Translations under genes and position numbers: made by a program
Assembly: GCA_947505245.1 (NCBI GenBank)
Contig: CANNIZ010000011.1
Span: forward strand, 1-64,000
Direction: 5' to 3'
DNA: 64,000 nucleotides
Origin: Pseudomonadota bacterium
GTDB taxonomy: Bacteria; Myxococcota_A; UBA796; GCA-2862545
Part shown: piece after piece, positions 1-10,400 of the stretch
Numbering within the stretch: position 1 is the stretch's first letter
How the letters are laid out: every line of letters begins with the position of its first letter
The notes under the pieces: model-generated
What the model was told of the DNA's origin: nothing
The model's input: the letters and a program-made list of their open reading frames with translations, nothing else
Databases searched by the model: none

Positions 1-849
1 GACGCTCGCGCGCTCGGGGCGCTCGATGATGCCCAAGCTGGCGGCCATCTGCAGCATCTCGGAGCCCACACCCCAATAGCGTTTGGAGAGCTCGGCGACG
101 GGAGGCTCGACGTCGGCCACGTTCGCGACGAGCACGAAGAAGTCGCGCAGGCTCATGTTCGCCGCACCGAGCAGGTAGGCCTCCCCGGGCCGCGCGCGGT
201 CCATCGCCTTCACGAACGTGTCGGCGCAGTCGCGCACGTCGAGGAACGAGATGCCTCCCTTCGGGACGACGGGGATGTCGCCCGCGATGAACCGGCGCAC
301 GTCTTCGGTGCTGGATCCGCCGACGTCTTCGGGGCCGAGCAACAGGGACGGCCGCAGGAGCACAAGATCAAGGCCCAGGTTGGCGGCCATCCGCCTCGCG
401 ACGGCTTCGGCGTGGATCTTCGACGCGTAGTACGGCCACTGCTTGACCACGTCCATCGCGTCCGCGGCGTGGTCGTCGAACACGATCGGTTCGCGCGAGC
501 AGGCGACGGTGCCAGAGGTGCTCGCCATGATCACGCGCTTGACGCCGGTGGAGGCCATCGCGCGGAGCACGTTCGCGGTGCCGTCCACATGCAGCGCGAA
601 CAGCACGTCGCGGCCGCCTTCGCGCTGGACGCGTCCTGCGAGGTGAAACACCCCGTCTACGCCGGTCATCGCGGGGGCGAGCGTCTCTTCGGTGAGCACA
701 TCCCCGAACGCCAGCTCCACTCCGCCGGGCAGGGGATCGGAGGGGTTGCTGCGAACCAGCGCGCGCACGCGGTCCCCGCGCTGCAACAGCGCCCGGACGA
801 GATGGCGACCGAGGAAACCGGTCGCGCCAGTGACGAGCCAGGTGCTCAT
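1..849 (-). CDS. NAD-dependent epimerase/dehydratase (extended SDR), 3' end cut by window edge; possible ElbE-like
   Basis: This is a reductase/epimerase of the extended short-chain dehydrogenase family. The first 283 codons are visible and the C-terminus lies outside the window. The N-terminus carries the Rossmann motif TGATGFLG at about residues 7-14. A YxxxK catalytic pair lies at Y140/K144, after a serine-rich 'MASTSGT' strand. The ATG at 849 overlaps the stop of the upstream acyl reductase gene (ATGA), so the two are probably translationally coupled. As last visible gene of a lipid-type operon, it probably reduces or epimerises a lipid or sugar intermediate. An epimerase-type gene accompanies elbD in the myxobacterial elb cluster as I remember it; that link is inference. 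Substrate unknown. Confidence 0.85.
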   Translation of the reverse strand, partial: MSTWLVTGATGFLGRHLVRALLQRGDRVRALVRSNPSDPLPGGVELAFGDVLTEETLAPAMTGVDGVFHLAGRVQREGGRDVLFALHVDGTANVLRAMASTGVKRVIMASTSGTVACSREPIVFDDHAADAMDVVKQWPYYASKIHAEAVARRMAANLGLDLVLLRPSLLLGPEDVGGSSTEDVRRFIAGDIPVVPKGGISFLDVRDCADTFVKAMDRARPGEAYLLGAANMSLRDFFVLVANVADVEPPVAELSKRYWGVGSEMLQMAASLGIIERPERASV

Positions 850-3800
850 CCGGAGACCTCCTTGTGCGATTCGAGGGCCTGCCAAGCGTCAATGGTATCG
901 CCTCCGCGCGAGAGGGTCACGAGGCAGGTGCGCAACACGTCGGCGACCTCCTGCATTGACGAGCCTTCGTCGCGGACCCTGCGCTCGATCCACTCGTTTG
1001 GAATCGCGCGGCCGACCCGGACCCGGACCTCCCCGCCGAGGCGCGGAACGGTGGCGCCGACGGGGAGCACGTCGTGGCTGCCTTCGACGTGCACGAGCAG
1101 CACGTCGACGTGGGCCTGAAGCGCGATCAGCACGGCGCCGGGCTTGAACTCGAGCACCACGCCGTCGCGCGACCGCGTGCCTTCCGGGAAGATCGCCAGT
1201 GATCGGCCGCTCTCGAGGATGCGCACGGCTGTGCGTACCCCGGCGAGGCCGGTCTTGTGCCGGTCGGCGGGCACGAGATCGAGCAGGTCGCCGAAGATCA
1301 GGTCCTTCGCGGCGGTGCCGAAGAAGTAGTCCTGGGCCGCGAGCAGGGGCAGATCGTCGCCGAGCTTGCCGAGCGCGTGGCGGAGCACGCCCGAGTCGAG
1401 GTGGCTGCTGTGGTTCGCGACGACCAACACCGCGCGATCTTCGGGGATGAACGCCTGACCGGTGACCTCGATGTCGAACAGCGCGCCGCTCACCGTCGCG
1501 TGCGCGCGGCGGATGAAATTCTGGGCGTCTTTGCGCATGCCGTCGGGAAGCCGCGGGATCGGGCCCGAAGGCTTCGCCGCGTTTTCGGCGGCGCGCCCGT
1601 CCGGGCCGTAGAACAGCTGGACGCGGACGCCCTTCTTGCGCGTGGCGCGGCCTGTCACCGCTTCGACGACCTCGCCGACGGTGGCCATCGCAGCGAGCTC
1701 GTCGACGGCGACCGCGGCACCCGTCTTGCGCTCGATCAGGGTCGCGAGGTCCATCCACGCGAGCGAGTCGAGCGGCAGGTCCTCACCGAGCCGCGTCGTT
1801 GCGGTGACTTGCACGGGCGACTTGCCTGCGGCCTTCGCCATCGCGTCCAGCAGCCATCGGCCGTCGTTCGACACGACGGGGATCTCTGTTTCGATTGGAG
1901 CGACCACGGTGCGCGTGCCTTCTTCGGTGCGCAGGCGGGCGCGGCTGACCTTCATCGTCGCCGTGCGCGGCAGCGGTTCCTTCCGGATGCGGATCTCCGA
2001 CGGGCGCCACGAAGACGGCAGGGACGCCGTACGCTCACCGATCGCGCGGCGGATCGACTGCTCGCCGCCGGTGCCGACCACGAGCAGGTCCTTCGGGACC
2101 ACGATCACGGCGACCTTCTCGCCGCCGAGCCCGTCGGGCAGACCTACGACCGACAGCTCTTCGACGTCGGGCAGGTTGACGAGGCGCTCTTCGAGCTCGT
2201 CCGGGTACACGTTCTCGCCGCTCTGCGCGACGATGACCTCCTTCTTTCGTCCGACGATCACGACGTGCCCGTCCTCGTCGATGCGTCCGAGGTCACCCGT
2301 ATGCAGCCAGCCGCCGCGCACGGCCTCCTTCGTGCCAGCCTCGTCTTCGAGGTAGCCGCTCATCACGTTCTGGCCCTTCGCGATCACTTCGCCGACGCCG
2401 TCCGTGCCAGCCTCGAAGATCTTGATCTCGACGCCGCCGATGGGGGGGCCGACCGAGTCGCCGCGCTTCGTGCCGGGAGGCGCGACGGTGAGCACGGGAG
2501 CCGCTTCCGTGAGGCCGTAGCCGCTCGTGAGGGAGAAGCCCCAGCGGTAGAAGTCCTGCAGCACCACCTCGGGCAAGGCGGCGCCGCCGCTCACGAGGTG
2601 TTTGAGATCGCCGCCAAGCGCCTTGTGGACGGGCCCGAACAGGATCGGGCCGACGTTGATTCCGGTCTCGTCGCGCAGCTGGCCCGCGCGTTTCTCCGCC
2701 ATTCGCCAGAGCTTGCGGGCGGGCAGCGGCAGGTCGTCGATCGTGCGGGCGATCTTTCGCTGCAGCGCGGACCACACGGCGGGCACGCCGACCATCGCGG
2801 TTGGCCGCACCTCGTCGAGCAGCTCGCCGAGGCCGTCCGCCGACACCTTGACCGGGTAGTGCACCGACGCGCCGCGCGCGATCGGGAACAGCAGGCCCGC
2901 GACGAATTCGAAGCTGTGGTGAAGCGGGAGCAGAGAAAGGAAGCGATCGTCCTGGTTCGGCTCGGCGTAAACGTGCCAGATGCCCTTGAGGACGGCGAGG
3001 AAGTTCGTGTGGGTGAGCACGACGCCTCGCGGCACCCCGGTGGTCCCGCTGGTGAACAGGATGCTCGCGGTGCGGCCAGGGGTGTGGTCGAACCCATGTA
3101 GCGAGGGCAGGCTCTCGGTCGATCGTGGACCCGCGCAGAGCTCTTCCGCGACGCGCACGAGCGCATGGGGCGGGGCCTTGCTGGCCTGGGCACGCGACAT
3201 CACGAGCACCTTGGCCTGGCTCCGCTCGACGAGCCGCGCGATCGAGTCCGCCGGGGTGGCGGGGTCGACGGGCACGCAGGCGCCGCCGGCGTACAGCACG
3301 CCGAGCCAGGCGAGCGGCCATTCCACGCCGCGGTCGATGACGAGCATCACCCGGTCGCCGACGTGCACCCCGTCGCCGACGAGGCGCTGGCCGATGAGCT
3401 GTGCCCGCGCGTGGACCTGATCGAAGGTGAGCGTCTCTGCGCGGCCTTCGCCGACGCGCGCGAAGCAGGTCCGCCCGCCGTGCTCAGCGACGCTGCGCTC
3501 GAACAGGTCGATAAGATCGCCGGGGAATTGCGGCGCGGCAGGCTCGTCGGGCGTGAGCCCCTGGCGGAGCTTTCGCTCCATCTCGGGCCAGATCCACTCG
3601 TCGAGGCCGGGCAGGTGCTGATCGTGGAAGTACCGGTACCAGTCCATGTCGGCGACGTCCCACGCGTACAGCGCGCGCTCGGACTCGACGACCCGCTGCG
3701 AAAGGGCGTGGATGTTCGCGGTCTTGTACCGGACCTCCACGTCGAGCGCGAACGGCCGGTACACGTCGTACACCCCTTCGACGCCGCGCGCGGTGCGCTC

Positions 3801-5084
3801 CACGGCCTGGGCGACGGCCTTCGCGCGGTCCTTGAACCGGCGCAGAATCCCGTCGGGCGCAGGCGCGTCCGCGAGGAGGTCCGAGAAAAAGCCTGCTGCC
3901 TTGCGGATGGCGGGGACGGACGCGTTCTCGTACAGCTTCGGCGCGTTCGGCAGTGCGTCCATCTGCGTGAGCAACAGGCGCTTCCCGACGTCCATGTCCG
4001 GATCGTCGGCCACGCGCTGGTACTTCCACATGTTGCAGATCTCGATCAGGCGATGGATCCACAGCGGGTTCTCATCGCTCGTGCCGAGCTGGTAGACGGG
4101 TCGATGTTCGCCCCGCAGCAAGGCGGCGACCGCGAGCGCGAGCCCCTTGGCGACGAGGTCGACGGGGACGAGGTCGATGGCGAGGTCGCCCTTCGCAGGT
4201 GTGAACCGCTGGCCCCACATCGCGAGCATGATCAGCGCGGCGGAGCCGTTGCCGCCCTCCGACCAGCCCGGCAGCGGGAACTTCCACGCGCTCTCGACGA
4301 TCGCGGGCCGCACGATGCACACGGGGACGTCGCCCCTATGCCGCGTCATCACCTTCTCGGCGAGCGACTTCGTGTAGGTGTACGTGTTCGGCCACCCGAG
4401 CGCGCGCGAGCGGGCCTCACCGTCCGTTCGCAGGCGACGGCGCGGCGGAGGCTGCGTCGGGTCGTCCTTGTCCTCGAGGATTCGCGTCACGGTCCGGTGC
4501 GCGAGCTTGCGCTCCAGGTCGGGGTCGAACGAGGTGATGTCGGGGTTCGGGCAGCCCGGCTCGACCTGCTCGGGGACCCAGCCGTTCGCGTAGCCGGCGA
4601 CGTAGCAGGTGGACACGTGCGCCAGCGGCACGCCGAGGAACCGCGCCGCGTCGAGCGCTCCGAGCGCGCCTTCGACGTTCGTCTGGAGCGCGTCGTTGAG
4701 CGGCGGCGTGAAGTCCACGCTCGCGGCGACGTTCACGATCACGTCGACGTCGCCCTTCAAGCGCGCGAGGTCTTCGTCCGACAGGCCGATGCGCGGCTTC
4801 GACAGGTCGCCGGCGACGGCGTTTACCTTCTCGGCGACGAACGCGTCGTAGGTCTCTCCGTGCCGGTCACGGAGGACGCGCAATGGCGCGGACTGCAGCA
4901 CGCCCGCGAGCCGATCGACCGGCTTCTGCCGGGACTTCGGGCGCACGATGCAGGTGATGCGCTTGATGTCGGGGTGGTAGTAGAGCACCCACGCGAGGAA
5001 GGCCTTCCCGACGAAGCCTGTCACGCCCGTCATGAGCAGGTGACGGCCGCGCAGCGTGTCGTTGACGGAGAAGGTCGTGGTCAT
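846..5084 (-). CDS. elbD: Four-domain fatty acyl reductase / AMP ligase / carrier / PlsC acyltransferase, ElbD-like
   Basis: A 1412-residue fusion enzyme. Domains in order: NAD(P)-binding fatty acyl-CoA reductase (male-sterility type; TGVTGFVGK at 19-27, YTYTK near 235); AMP-forming acyl ligase (SGTTG near 679, YGLTEAAP near 856, HTGDLG near 928); acyl-carrier domain with DSL phosphopantetheine serine near 1106; and a PlsC acyltransferase (NHSSHLD, an exact NHX4D, near 1223; FPEGTRSR near 1298). All key motifs look intact. This architecture matches, from memory, ElbD of Myxococcus xanthus, which makes alkyl ether lipids by activating, reducing and transferring acyl chains. It would act at the cytoplasmic face of the membrane. 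The start lies 7 bases after the LarA-like gene, and the stop overlaps the epimerase start. The ether-lipid role is inferred from architecture and neighbours. Confidence 0.88.
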   Translation of the reverse strand: MTTTFSVNDTLRGRHLLMTGVTGFVGKAFLAWVLYYHPDIKRITCIVRPKSRQKPVDRLAGVLQSAPLRVLRDRHGETYDAFVAEKVNAVAGDLSKPRIGLSDEDLARLKGDVDVIVNVAASVDFTPPLNDALQTNVEGALGALDAARFLGVPLAHVSTCYVAGYANGWVPEQVEPGCPNPDITSFDPDLERKLAHRTVTRILEDKDDPTQPPPRRRLRTDGEARSRALGWPNTYTYTKSLAEKVMTRHRGDVPVCIVRPAIVESAWKFPLPGWSEGGNGSAALIMLAMWGQRFTPAKGDLAIDLVPVDLVAKGLALAVAALLRGEHRPVYQLGTSDENPLWIHRLIEICNMWKYQRVADDPDMDVGKRLLLTQMDALPNAPKLYENASVPAIRKAAGFFSDLLADAPAPDGILRRFKDRAKAVAQAVERTARGVEGVYDVYRPFALDVEVRYKTANIHALSQRVVESERALYAWDVADMDWYRYFHDQHLPGLDEWIWPEMERKLRQGLTPDEPAAPQFPGDLIDLFERSVAEHGGRTCFARVGEGRAETLTFDQVHARAQLIGQRLVGDGVHVGDRVMLVIDRGVEWPLAWLGVLYAGGACVPVDPATPADSIARLVERSQAKVLVMSRAQASKAPPHALVRVAEELCAGPRSTESLPSLHGFDHTPGRTASILFTSGTTGVPRGVVLTHTNFLAVLKGIWHVYAEPNQDDRFLSLLPLHHSFEFVAGLLFPIARGASVHYPVKVSADGLGELLDEVRPTAMVGVPAVWSALQRKIARTIDDLPLPARKLWRMAEKRAGQLRDETGINVGPILFGPVHKALGGDLKHLVSGGAALPEVVLQDFYRWGFSLTSGYGLTEAAPVLTVAPPGTKRGDSVGPPIGGVEIKIFEAGTDGVGEVIAKGQNVMSGYLEDEAGTKEAVRGGWLHTGDLGRIDEDGHVVIVGRKKEVIVAQSGENVYPDELEERLVNLPDVEELSVVGLPDGLGGEKVAVIVVPKDLLVVGTGGEQSIRRAIGERTASLPSSWRPSEIRIRKEPLPRTATMKVSRARLRTEEGTRTVVAPIETEIPVVSNDGRWLLDAMAKAAGKSPVQVTATTRLGEDLPLDSLAWMDLATLIERKTGAAVAVDELAAMATVGEVVEAVTGRATRKKGVRVQLFYGPDGRAAENAAKPSGPIPRLPDGMRKDAQNFIRRAHATVSGALFDIEVTGQAFIPEDRAVLVVANHSSHLDSGVLRHALGKLGDDLPLLAAQDYFFGTAAKDLIFGDLLDLVPADRHKTGLAGVRTAVRILESGRSLAIFPEGTRSRDGVVLEFKPGAVLIALQAHVDVLLVHVEGSHDVLPVGATVPRLGGEVRVRVGRAIPNEWIERRVRDEGSSMQEVADVLRTCLVTLSRGGDTIDAWQALESHKEVSG

Positions 5085-5091
5085 GTCGCTA

Positions 5092-6684
5092 CTAGGCCAC
5101 GTCCGCGAGGATCATCGGCGGGCAGTGAAGCAGCGAGATGCTCGGCTCGCGCTCGGAAAGGAAGTCCTTCGCCATCTCGATCGCGGTGGTGAGGTCCTTC
5201 GCAGGGTGCCAGCCGAGGCGGCGCGCGGTCTCGGGCTCTTCAGCGCCGGCGCAGATGATGTGGCCGACGTGCTTTTGCCCGTTCTCGGCCCAGTACCACA
5301 TGTAGAACGGGTGGGCGCCATGGTACGCGTGCCCGAACCGGTACTTCTCGATGTAGATCGGGTTCTCGGCGAACTCGCGCTCGTACTTCTCCTTCAACAC
5401 GTCGGCGTCGCGCGTCTCGGGCAGCAGCCGGTGGAAGAACTCGACGTACGAGGGGTGGTGCTCCTCGTCGAAGTCGGCGCGGCAGGGGTGGCAGATGATC
5501 AGCACGCCGCCTTTGCGGACGATGGGCTTTCCCCGGTACATGTTGAACATGTAGCCGAGGCCCGTGCACCGCACGAGGAGCGGGTTCATCGCGGTGCTGT
5601 TCACGTTGTACGGGCAAAGGTGCGGCACACCGATGATCGCGATGTCGGTCTGGCCATGCTCGACGGGCACGGCGTACTGCTCGTGGCACTTCTCGAGCGT
5701 CTTCTCGTGTACGGGCTCGGTGGCGCCGGCGGTGACCTGCAGGATCCCGTACGGGGCGGGGGTGCGCATCATCATCTCGCGCCGCGCGTCTTGGGGCAGC
5801 TTGTCGAGCGTCCATTTCAGCATCTTGAACCGACCGAGGTCGAAGTCGCTCCAGGTCTCTTCGGGGCGGCCGAGGAATTCGAGCTGAGAGGGGTACATCT
5901 CGGTGTTCACGACGGTCTCGACGTGGAATACGTCGAGCTTCTCGTTCACGATTTTGCCGATGCGACCGATCGAGGTGTGCATCTCCGACCGCTTGGGGTC
6001 GAAGTAGCTGTCGGACTTCCGGATCGCGTCGGGCGTGTGATGCGACAGCAACCCCTTGTACCCGGTGAGGCCGACGCCGACGCTTTTGTGGCCTCCGTCC
6101 ATCGTTACGAGGTTGATGTTCAAGTAGATGATGAGGTCGGATTCGGCCGCACGGCGCGACAACTCGACCGGCTCGCCGTGCTTCGTGTGGCCGATCACCA
6201 CCATTCCGTCGGGCTTCTCGGCGTCGTGGTTCATCAGCTGCTTCGGGTACAGGCGCTTGAACAGCACCTTCCCGACCATACGCTTGATCTCGTCCGCCGT
6301 CATGCGGCGATGGAACGCGGTGGCGACGTGCACCTCGACGTCTTCGACGCCGAACTGATCGAACAGCTCGAAGCACGCCTCGAGCATGAGCTGGCGCACG
6401 TCAGGCGTCACCATCGGCGGAAGCGGCAGGCTGATGTCGTCCACCGCGACGAGCACCTTCATGCCCGGACGCAGCTTGCTTGGGAGCGGGTCTTTGCCGA
6501 GCGGGTGCCAGAGGGCGTGGCGGATCGCAGCCGGCACGTCAGGCAGCGCGGACAGCGGCGCGTTCGGGAAGATGATCTTCGTGCCGACCGGCACTTTCTC
6601 GTGAAGGAACCGCTCGCCAAAGGCGATCACCCGGCGCGGGCTCGCGGCGGTCTGCGTGACGACGGGCTTCCAACGGCGCAACAT
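5092..6684 (-). CDS. LarA-like (DUF2088, lactate racemase N-terminal domain) protein in lipid operon
   Basis: A 530-residue protein of the LarA / DUF2088 family. LarA enzymes use a nickel-pincer nucleotide for racemisation or epimerisation of 2-hydroxy acids. Visible family features are a 'VAVDDISLPLPPM' strand near residues 73-85 (in place of the usual DLTRP-type loop), a His in 'ATAFHRRMT' near 126, an 'NHDA' segment, and a candidate cofactor lysine in 'GGHKS' at K200. The C-terminal third is longer than usual for LarA, so an added domain is possible. Whether it binds nickel-pincer cofactor or only shares the fold cannot be judged here. It sits 71 bases after the HAD gene and 7 bases before the elbD-like gene, which suggests a step in the same lipid pathway. 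Confidence 0.75.
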   Translation of the reverse strand: MLRRWKPVVTQTAASPRRVIAFGERFLHEKVPVGTKIIFPNAPLSALPDVPAAIRHALWHPLGKDPLPSKLRPGMKVLVAVDDISLPLPPMVTPDVRQLMLEACFELFDQFGVEDVEVHVATAFHRRMTADEIKRMVGKVLFKRLYPKQLMNHDAEKPDGMVVIGHTKHGEPVELSRRAAESDLIIYLNINLVTMDGGHKSVGVGLTGYKGLLSHHTPDAIRKSDSYFDPKRSEMHTSIGRIGKIVNEKLDVFHVETVVNTEMYPSQLEFLGRPEETWSDFDLGRFKMLKWTLDKLPQDARREMMMRTPAPYGILQVTAGATEPVHEKTLEKCHEQYAVPVEHGQTDIAIIGVPHLCPYNVNSTAMNPLLVRCTGLGYMFNMYRGKPIVRKGGVLIICHPCRADFDEEHHPSYVEFFHRLLPETRDADVLKEKYEREFAENPIYIEKYRFGHAYHGAHPFYMWYWAENGQKHVGHIICAGAEEPETARRLGWHPAKDLTTAIEMAKDFLSEREPSISLLHCPPMILADVA

Positions 6685-6689
6685 GGGCT

Positions 6690-6755
6690 TCCTTCCAGAG
6701 TCAGTCTGCGGTGGCGATGCAAGCGGAGCGCGCAGCGAGCCGCAGGCGAGCGAAG
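6690..6755 (-). repeat. GC-rich CGCTCGC/GCGAGCG intergenic repeat
   Basis: The gap between the HAD gene and the LarA-like gene is dominated by alternating GCGAGC/GCTCGC-type words (around 6720-6750) that can fold back on themselves. It may be a small intergenic palindrome, an RNA processing site or an attenuator. No T-tract follows, so it is not a standard intrinsic terminator. Confidence 0.3.
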
Positions 6756-7460
6756 TTAATCAGCGGTAGCGAGAAAGGGCTCGGCGATTTCCCGCCCGTC
6801 TTCCAGGTCGATGACGGGCCAGTGGTTCGCTCGCGCTTCGTACTTCAGCGCGCGTTCCGGGTGAACGGCGCAGGGGTGGCCGACGATCGCCAGCATCGGG
6901 AGGTCGGCGGCCGAGTCCGAATAGGCGTGGCACTCCGAGAGCAACGCGCCGTTGGCTTCCGCGAATTCCCGCATCCAGCCGGCCTTGCGCGCGCCGCTCA
7001 TGATCGGTGGTACGAGGCGGCCAGTCGCGTGGCCGTCGCGGATCTCGAGGCGATTGGCTGCATAGTGGGCGATGCCCATCCGCGCGGCGAACGGCTTCAC
7101 GACGTGTTCGAGGGAACCCGTGACGAGCACGGGTTCGAGGCCGGCGTTTCGCAGGCGGTCGAGCAGGCTGCGGGTGCCCGTGCGGAGGTTCCCCTCGTAG
7201 ACGTGCTCAGCGGCGTTCTCGCCGAGCCAGCGAAGTCGATCCATATGGAGGCCGCGGAACCCTGCGTACAGGACCTCCTGAAACGCCGAGCGCGAAACAC
7301 GATCAAGCGCGACGAGGAACGGTGACGTGGCGGCGAGGCCGGCGATCGCGGCCGCGCGCCCAGACAACGTCTGGCGGCGCGCCTGATGGTGCACGCTGAC
7401 GTGCGCCAGGTTGCTGCGAACCAGGGTCCCATCGAGGTCGAGAAAGGCGTAACGAGGCAT
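6756..7460 (-). CDS. HAD-IB family phosphatase (SerB-like)
   Basis: A 234-residue haloacid dehalogenase superfamily phosphatase. Motif I is FLDLDGT (nucleophile Asp8, general acid Asp10). Motif II is the threonine in 'VLVTGS', and motif IV is 'DSAADLPML'. The length and layout fit the IB subclass (phosphoserine phosphatase-like), whose members often dephosphorylate small molecules or lysophospholipid-type substrates. The start at 7460 places motif I at the normal distance from the N-terminus; an in-frame ATG at 7478 would add six residues. It lies 19 bases after the stop of the giant lipoprotein gene and heads the elb-like gene row, so a phosphatase step in that lipid pathway is likely. Substrate unknown. 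Confidence 0.8.
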   Translation of the reverse strand: MPRYAFLDLDGTLVRSNLAHVSVHHQARRQTLSGRAAAIAGLAATSPFLVALDRVSRSAFQEVLYAGFRGLHMDRLRWLGENAAEHVYEGNLRTGTRSLLDRLRNAGLEPVLVTGSLEHVVKPFAARMGIAHYAANRLEIRDGHATGRLVPPIMSGARKAGWMREFAEANGALLSECHAYSDSAADLPMLAIVGHPCAVHPERALKYEARANHWPVIDLEDGREIAEPFLATAD

Positions 7461-7479
7461 AGCCGCGCCCGTTAACATC

Positions 7480-10400
7480 TCACGGCGCGTCGGGCCCGCC
7501 AGTGGCGCCCGCGTCGGCTCGGGTGGCGTCGCGGTCCTGCTCGGTCGGGTCGCCGGCATCGACGGCGGGGGAGCTTGTCATCAGGCCGAGGTCGTCGTTC
7601 CACGGGTCGCCGTCGTCCGAACGCCCGACGAACTTCGGATCGGCCGCCACGTTGCCGATCACGGTCGAGCCTGTCGGGATCGGAGCGCTGCCTGCGTCGT
7701 ACGCCACGGTGTACGAGACGCGGACCAGCGCGGAAGGGTCTGGAGACGTGGTGCTCGCCCGTCCGATCGCGTTTGGACGGGCATTTTGGATCACCGATGA
7801 GCGCACGTCGAGGTCGGCGCCGCGCGCAGAATACGCTACGCCCGCGCCGTTCTGCGCGATCTGGCCCACCGCTGTCACGTGGTCCAGCGTGACCTGGCCG
7901 ATCACCCCTTGGCGATCGACGTACACGCCTGCGCCAAACGACGCGCGGTTGTCGATCAACCAGGAATTTCGAAGTTCGACGGTGCTCGTCGCCGCGTAGA
8001 TCGCGCCGCCGGTGCTCGCCGCCGTGAGGTTCGCGAACGTACCGCGCAGCACGTCGAGCGCGCCGTCGCGCAGGCGAAACCCGGCGCCCTGTTGCACCGC
8101 GTAGCCGTCGCCGATGGTGATGTCGGTGGCGAGCACGTCGCCGGCATCGACGAACACTGCGCCACCGCTCACGGCTACGTTTCCAAGCATCTCGACGTCT
8201 TCGAGCGTGAGCAGGCCCCCGCGGGTGCTTACGGCGCCCCCCTCGGCAGCGAAACCGCCGACGATCGACAGGCCGCTGAGGGCGACTGGCGCCGTCGTGT
8301 CCAAGGTGAACGCGGCGCCTGCGTCGCCTGCGTCGAGTACGGTGAGCCCAGGTCCGGCGCCGACAATCGTGGCCCCGCGGGCGGCGAGATCGACGTTGCA
8401 CGGCCACGTTCCGGCGTCGACCAATACCTGCGAGCCTTCGGCGACCGCCGCGAGGGCGCTCTCAAGATCGAGGTAGTCGTCGGGGACGGAGACATCGCCG
8501 GGTACCACGACGGTTACGCGCCCCAGGCCGATCGCCGCGCCGTCGTCGGCCGCGAGCTCGACCACGTACATCCCGCCGTGGTCGGGCGTGAACGACATCG
8601 CGGCGGCGCCGACCAGGTCTTGATCGGTGAGCAGCGAGGTGCCGGGGAGGTCGATGAATCGCCATGTATAGGTGAGCGGCAACCCGTCGGGGTCAAACGA
8701 GCCGGTCGCGTCAAACGCGACGGGGACGCCGATGGTGCCGACGCGGTCGAGGCCTGGCACGGCGTGGGGCGCGTGGTCGTACGGGTCGGAGGGATCGTCC
8801 CCGGCAAGCACCTCGACGTCGTCGTCCACGCCGTCCTGGTCGGAGTCTGCGTCGTCTGGAAGCGTGTGCGCGGCGAACTCCGCTGCCGCAGGCAGCCCGT
8901 CGCCGTCGGTATCCGAGCCGCTGTCGTCCGGGCCGATCGCGAGCCCGTGAGGAAGCTCCCAGCTGTCGGGCAGGCCGTCGGCGTCGGAATCGGCGTACCC
9001 GACGTCAAACCCGGATGCAGCGTCCGGGCCGCCAAACGCGCCGATGTCCGCGGGTGAGCCGTCGGGGTCGATGAACGCGGAGGCGCCCTGATCGACGAGC
9101 AACGACCACGGCCCAAGACGTTCTCCTGCGATCAAGTCCGCATCGGCGTAGTAGTCGGTCCCGGTGGGGTTGTTCGTCGTCCGGTGGTTCTTCCAGTACG
9201 CGAGGTGGCCGCCGGTCACAGGCGTCCCGGTCGCGCGCCAGAACCCGTACCCGGCGGGCTGGTAGGCAAACAGCACGTTCCAGAGGGTCGCTGAGCCGCG
9301 CGCGACGGCGAGAGCGCCGCTCGCGGTGCTTCCGCGGTTTCGTACGAACGTCAGGTTCGCGGCGTCGATCGGCGCGTCGTCTGTGTAGACACCCGCTCCG
9401 CTGCCGGCAGCGTTTTCGGCGACGACGAGGTTGCGGAGGCTGCCAGTCGAGCCGTCGTCGAGGTACAGCCCGCCGCCGGTGCTCCCTCCGTTCGCCTCCA
9501 ACCTTCCGCGTGTCCACGTCAGCGGTGCGTCAGCGATCCACACGCCGCCGCCGATGCCCACCGTGTGGTTGTCGACGACGTCGACGTCGACGAGGTCGGT
9601 CGGGCAGGCGTCGAGCGCGAGCGCGCCGCCCTGGTAGGCGACGCCGCCGGAAAAGACGACGCCGCGGGCCGAGAACGTGGAGGCGAGGCAGTCCACGAGG
9701 CCGCCGTGGTCCCCGAGTCCTCGACGGACGGTGAGGTCGACGAGACGAAAGTTGGACCCTCCCGAGACGGCGAACGGTGGGCGGTCGCGGGGGCCGAGGA
9801 CGGTGGTGAGACCCGCACCCGCGCCTCGCACCACGAGGGTGCGTCCGACGAGGTCGGCGGCCCCGTCGTGGATGCCTGCCGACAGCACGATCTCGTCATG
9901 TTCGACCGACGCTTCGATGGCGTCGGCGAGCGTCGCGTAGTCGTCGGGCACGCGGAGTTCGTCCCAACCGAACACGGCGACGGTGTCCGTCCCTGTACCG
10001 AAGCCGTCGGTCGCGTTGAGCTCGAGCACGTACCGCCCCCGTACATCGGGGACGAAGGTGGGATGGACGCCGTTCGGCGGGGAAAGGTCGCTGTCGGACA
10101 CGACCGAGCCCGGCGGGGTCGAGACGAAGTGCCAGGTCAACGTCGCGATCACGTCGCCGTCCGGGTCGGACGTCCGCGATCCGTCCAGCGTCGCGAGCGT
10201 GCCTATCCGCGCGACCACGTCGGAACCTGCATCTGCGTCCGGAGCGTGGCCCCGCGGATCGGTGGGCGATTGCCCTGCCGCGATCTCGACGGCGTCCCCG
10301 ACACCGTCGCCGTCGGAGTCTGCGGCGAACGGGTCGGTGCCGGCGGCCTGCTCCGCGAGCGCGTCGAGCCCGTCGACGTCGGCGTCGGTGGTGTGGTCGT

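Noticed and set aside
1257-3101. Long plus-strand open frames opposite the ElbD-like gene (614 and 675 residues)
   Set aside because: Antisense shadows; no motifs, and the minus strand has all catalytic motifs in one frame.
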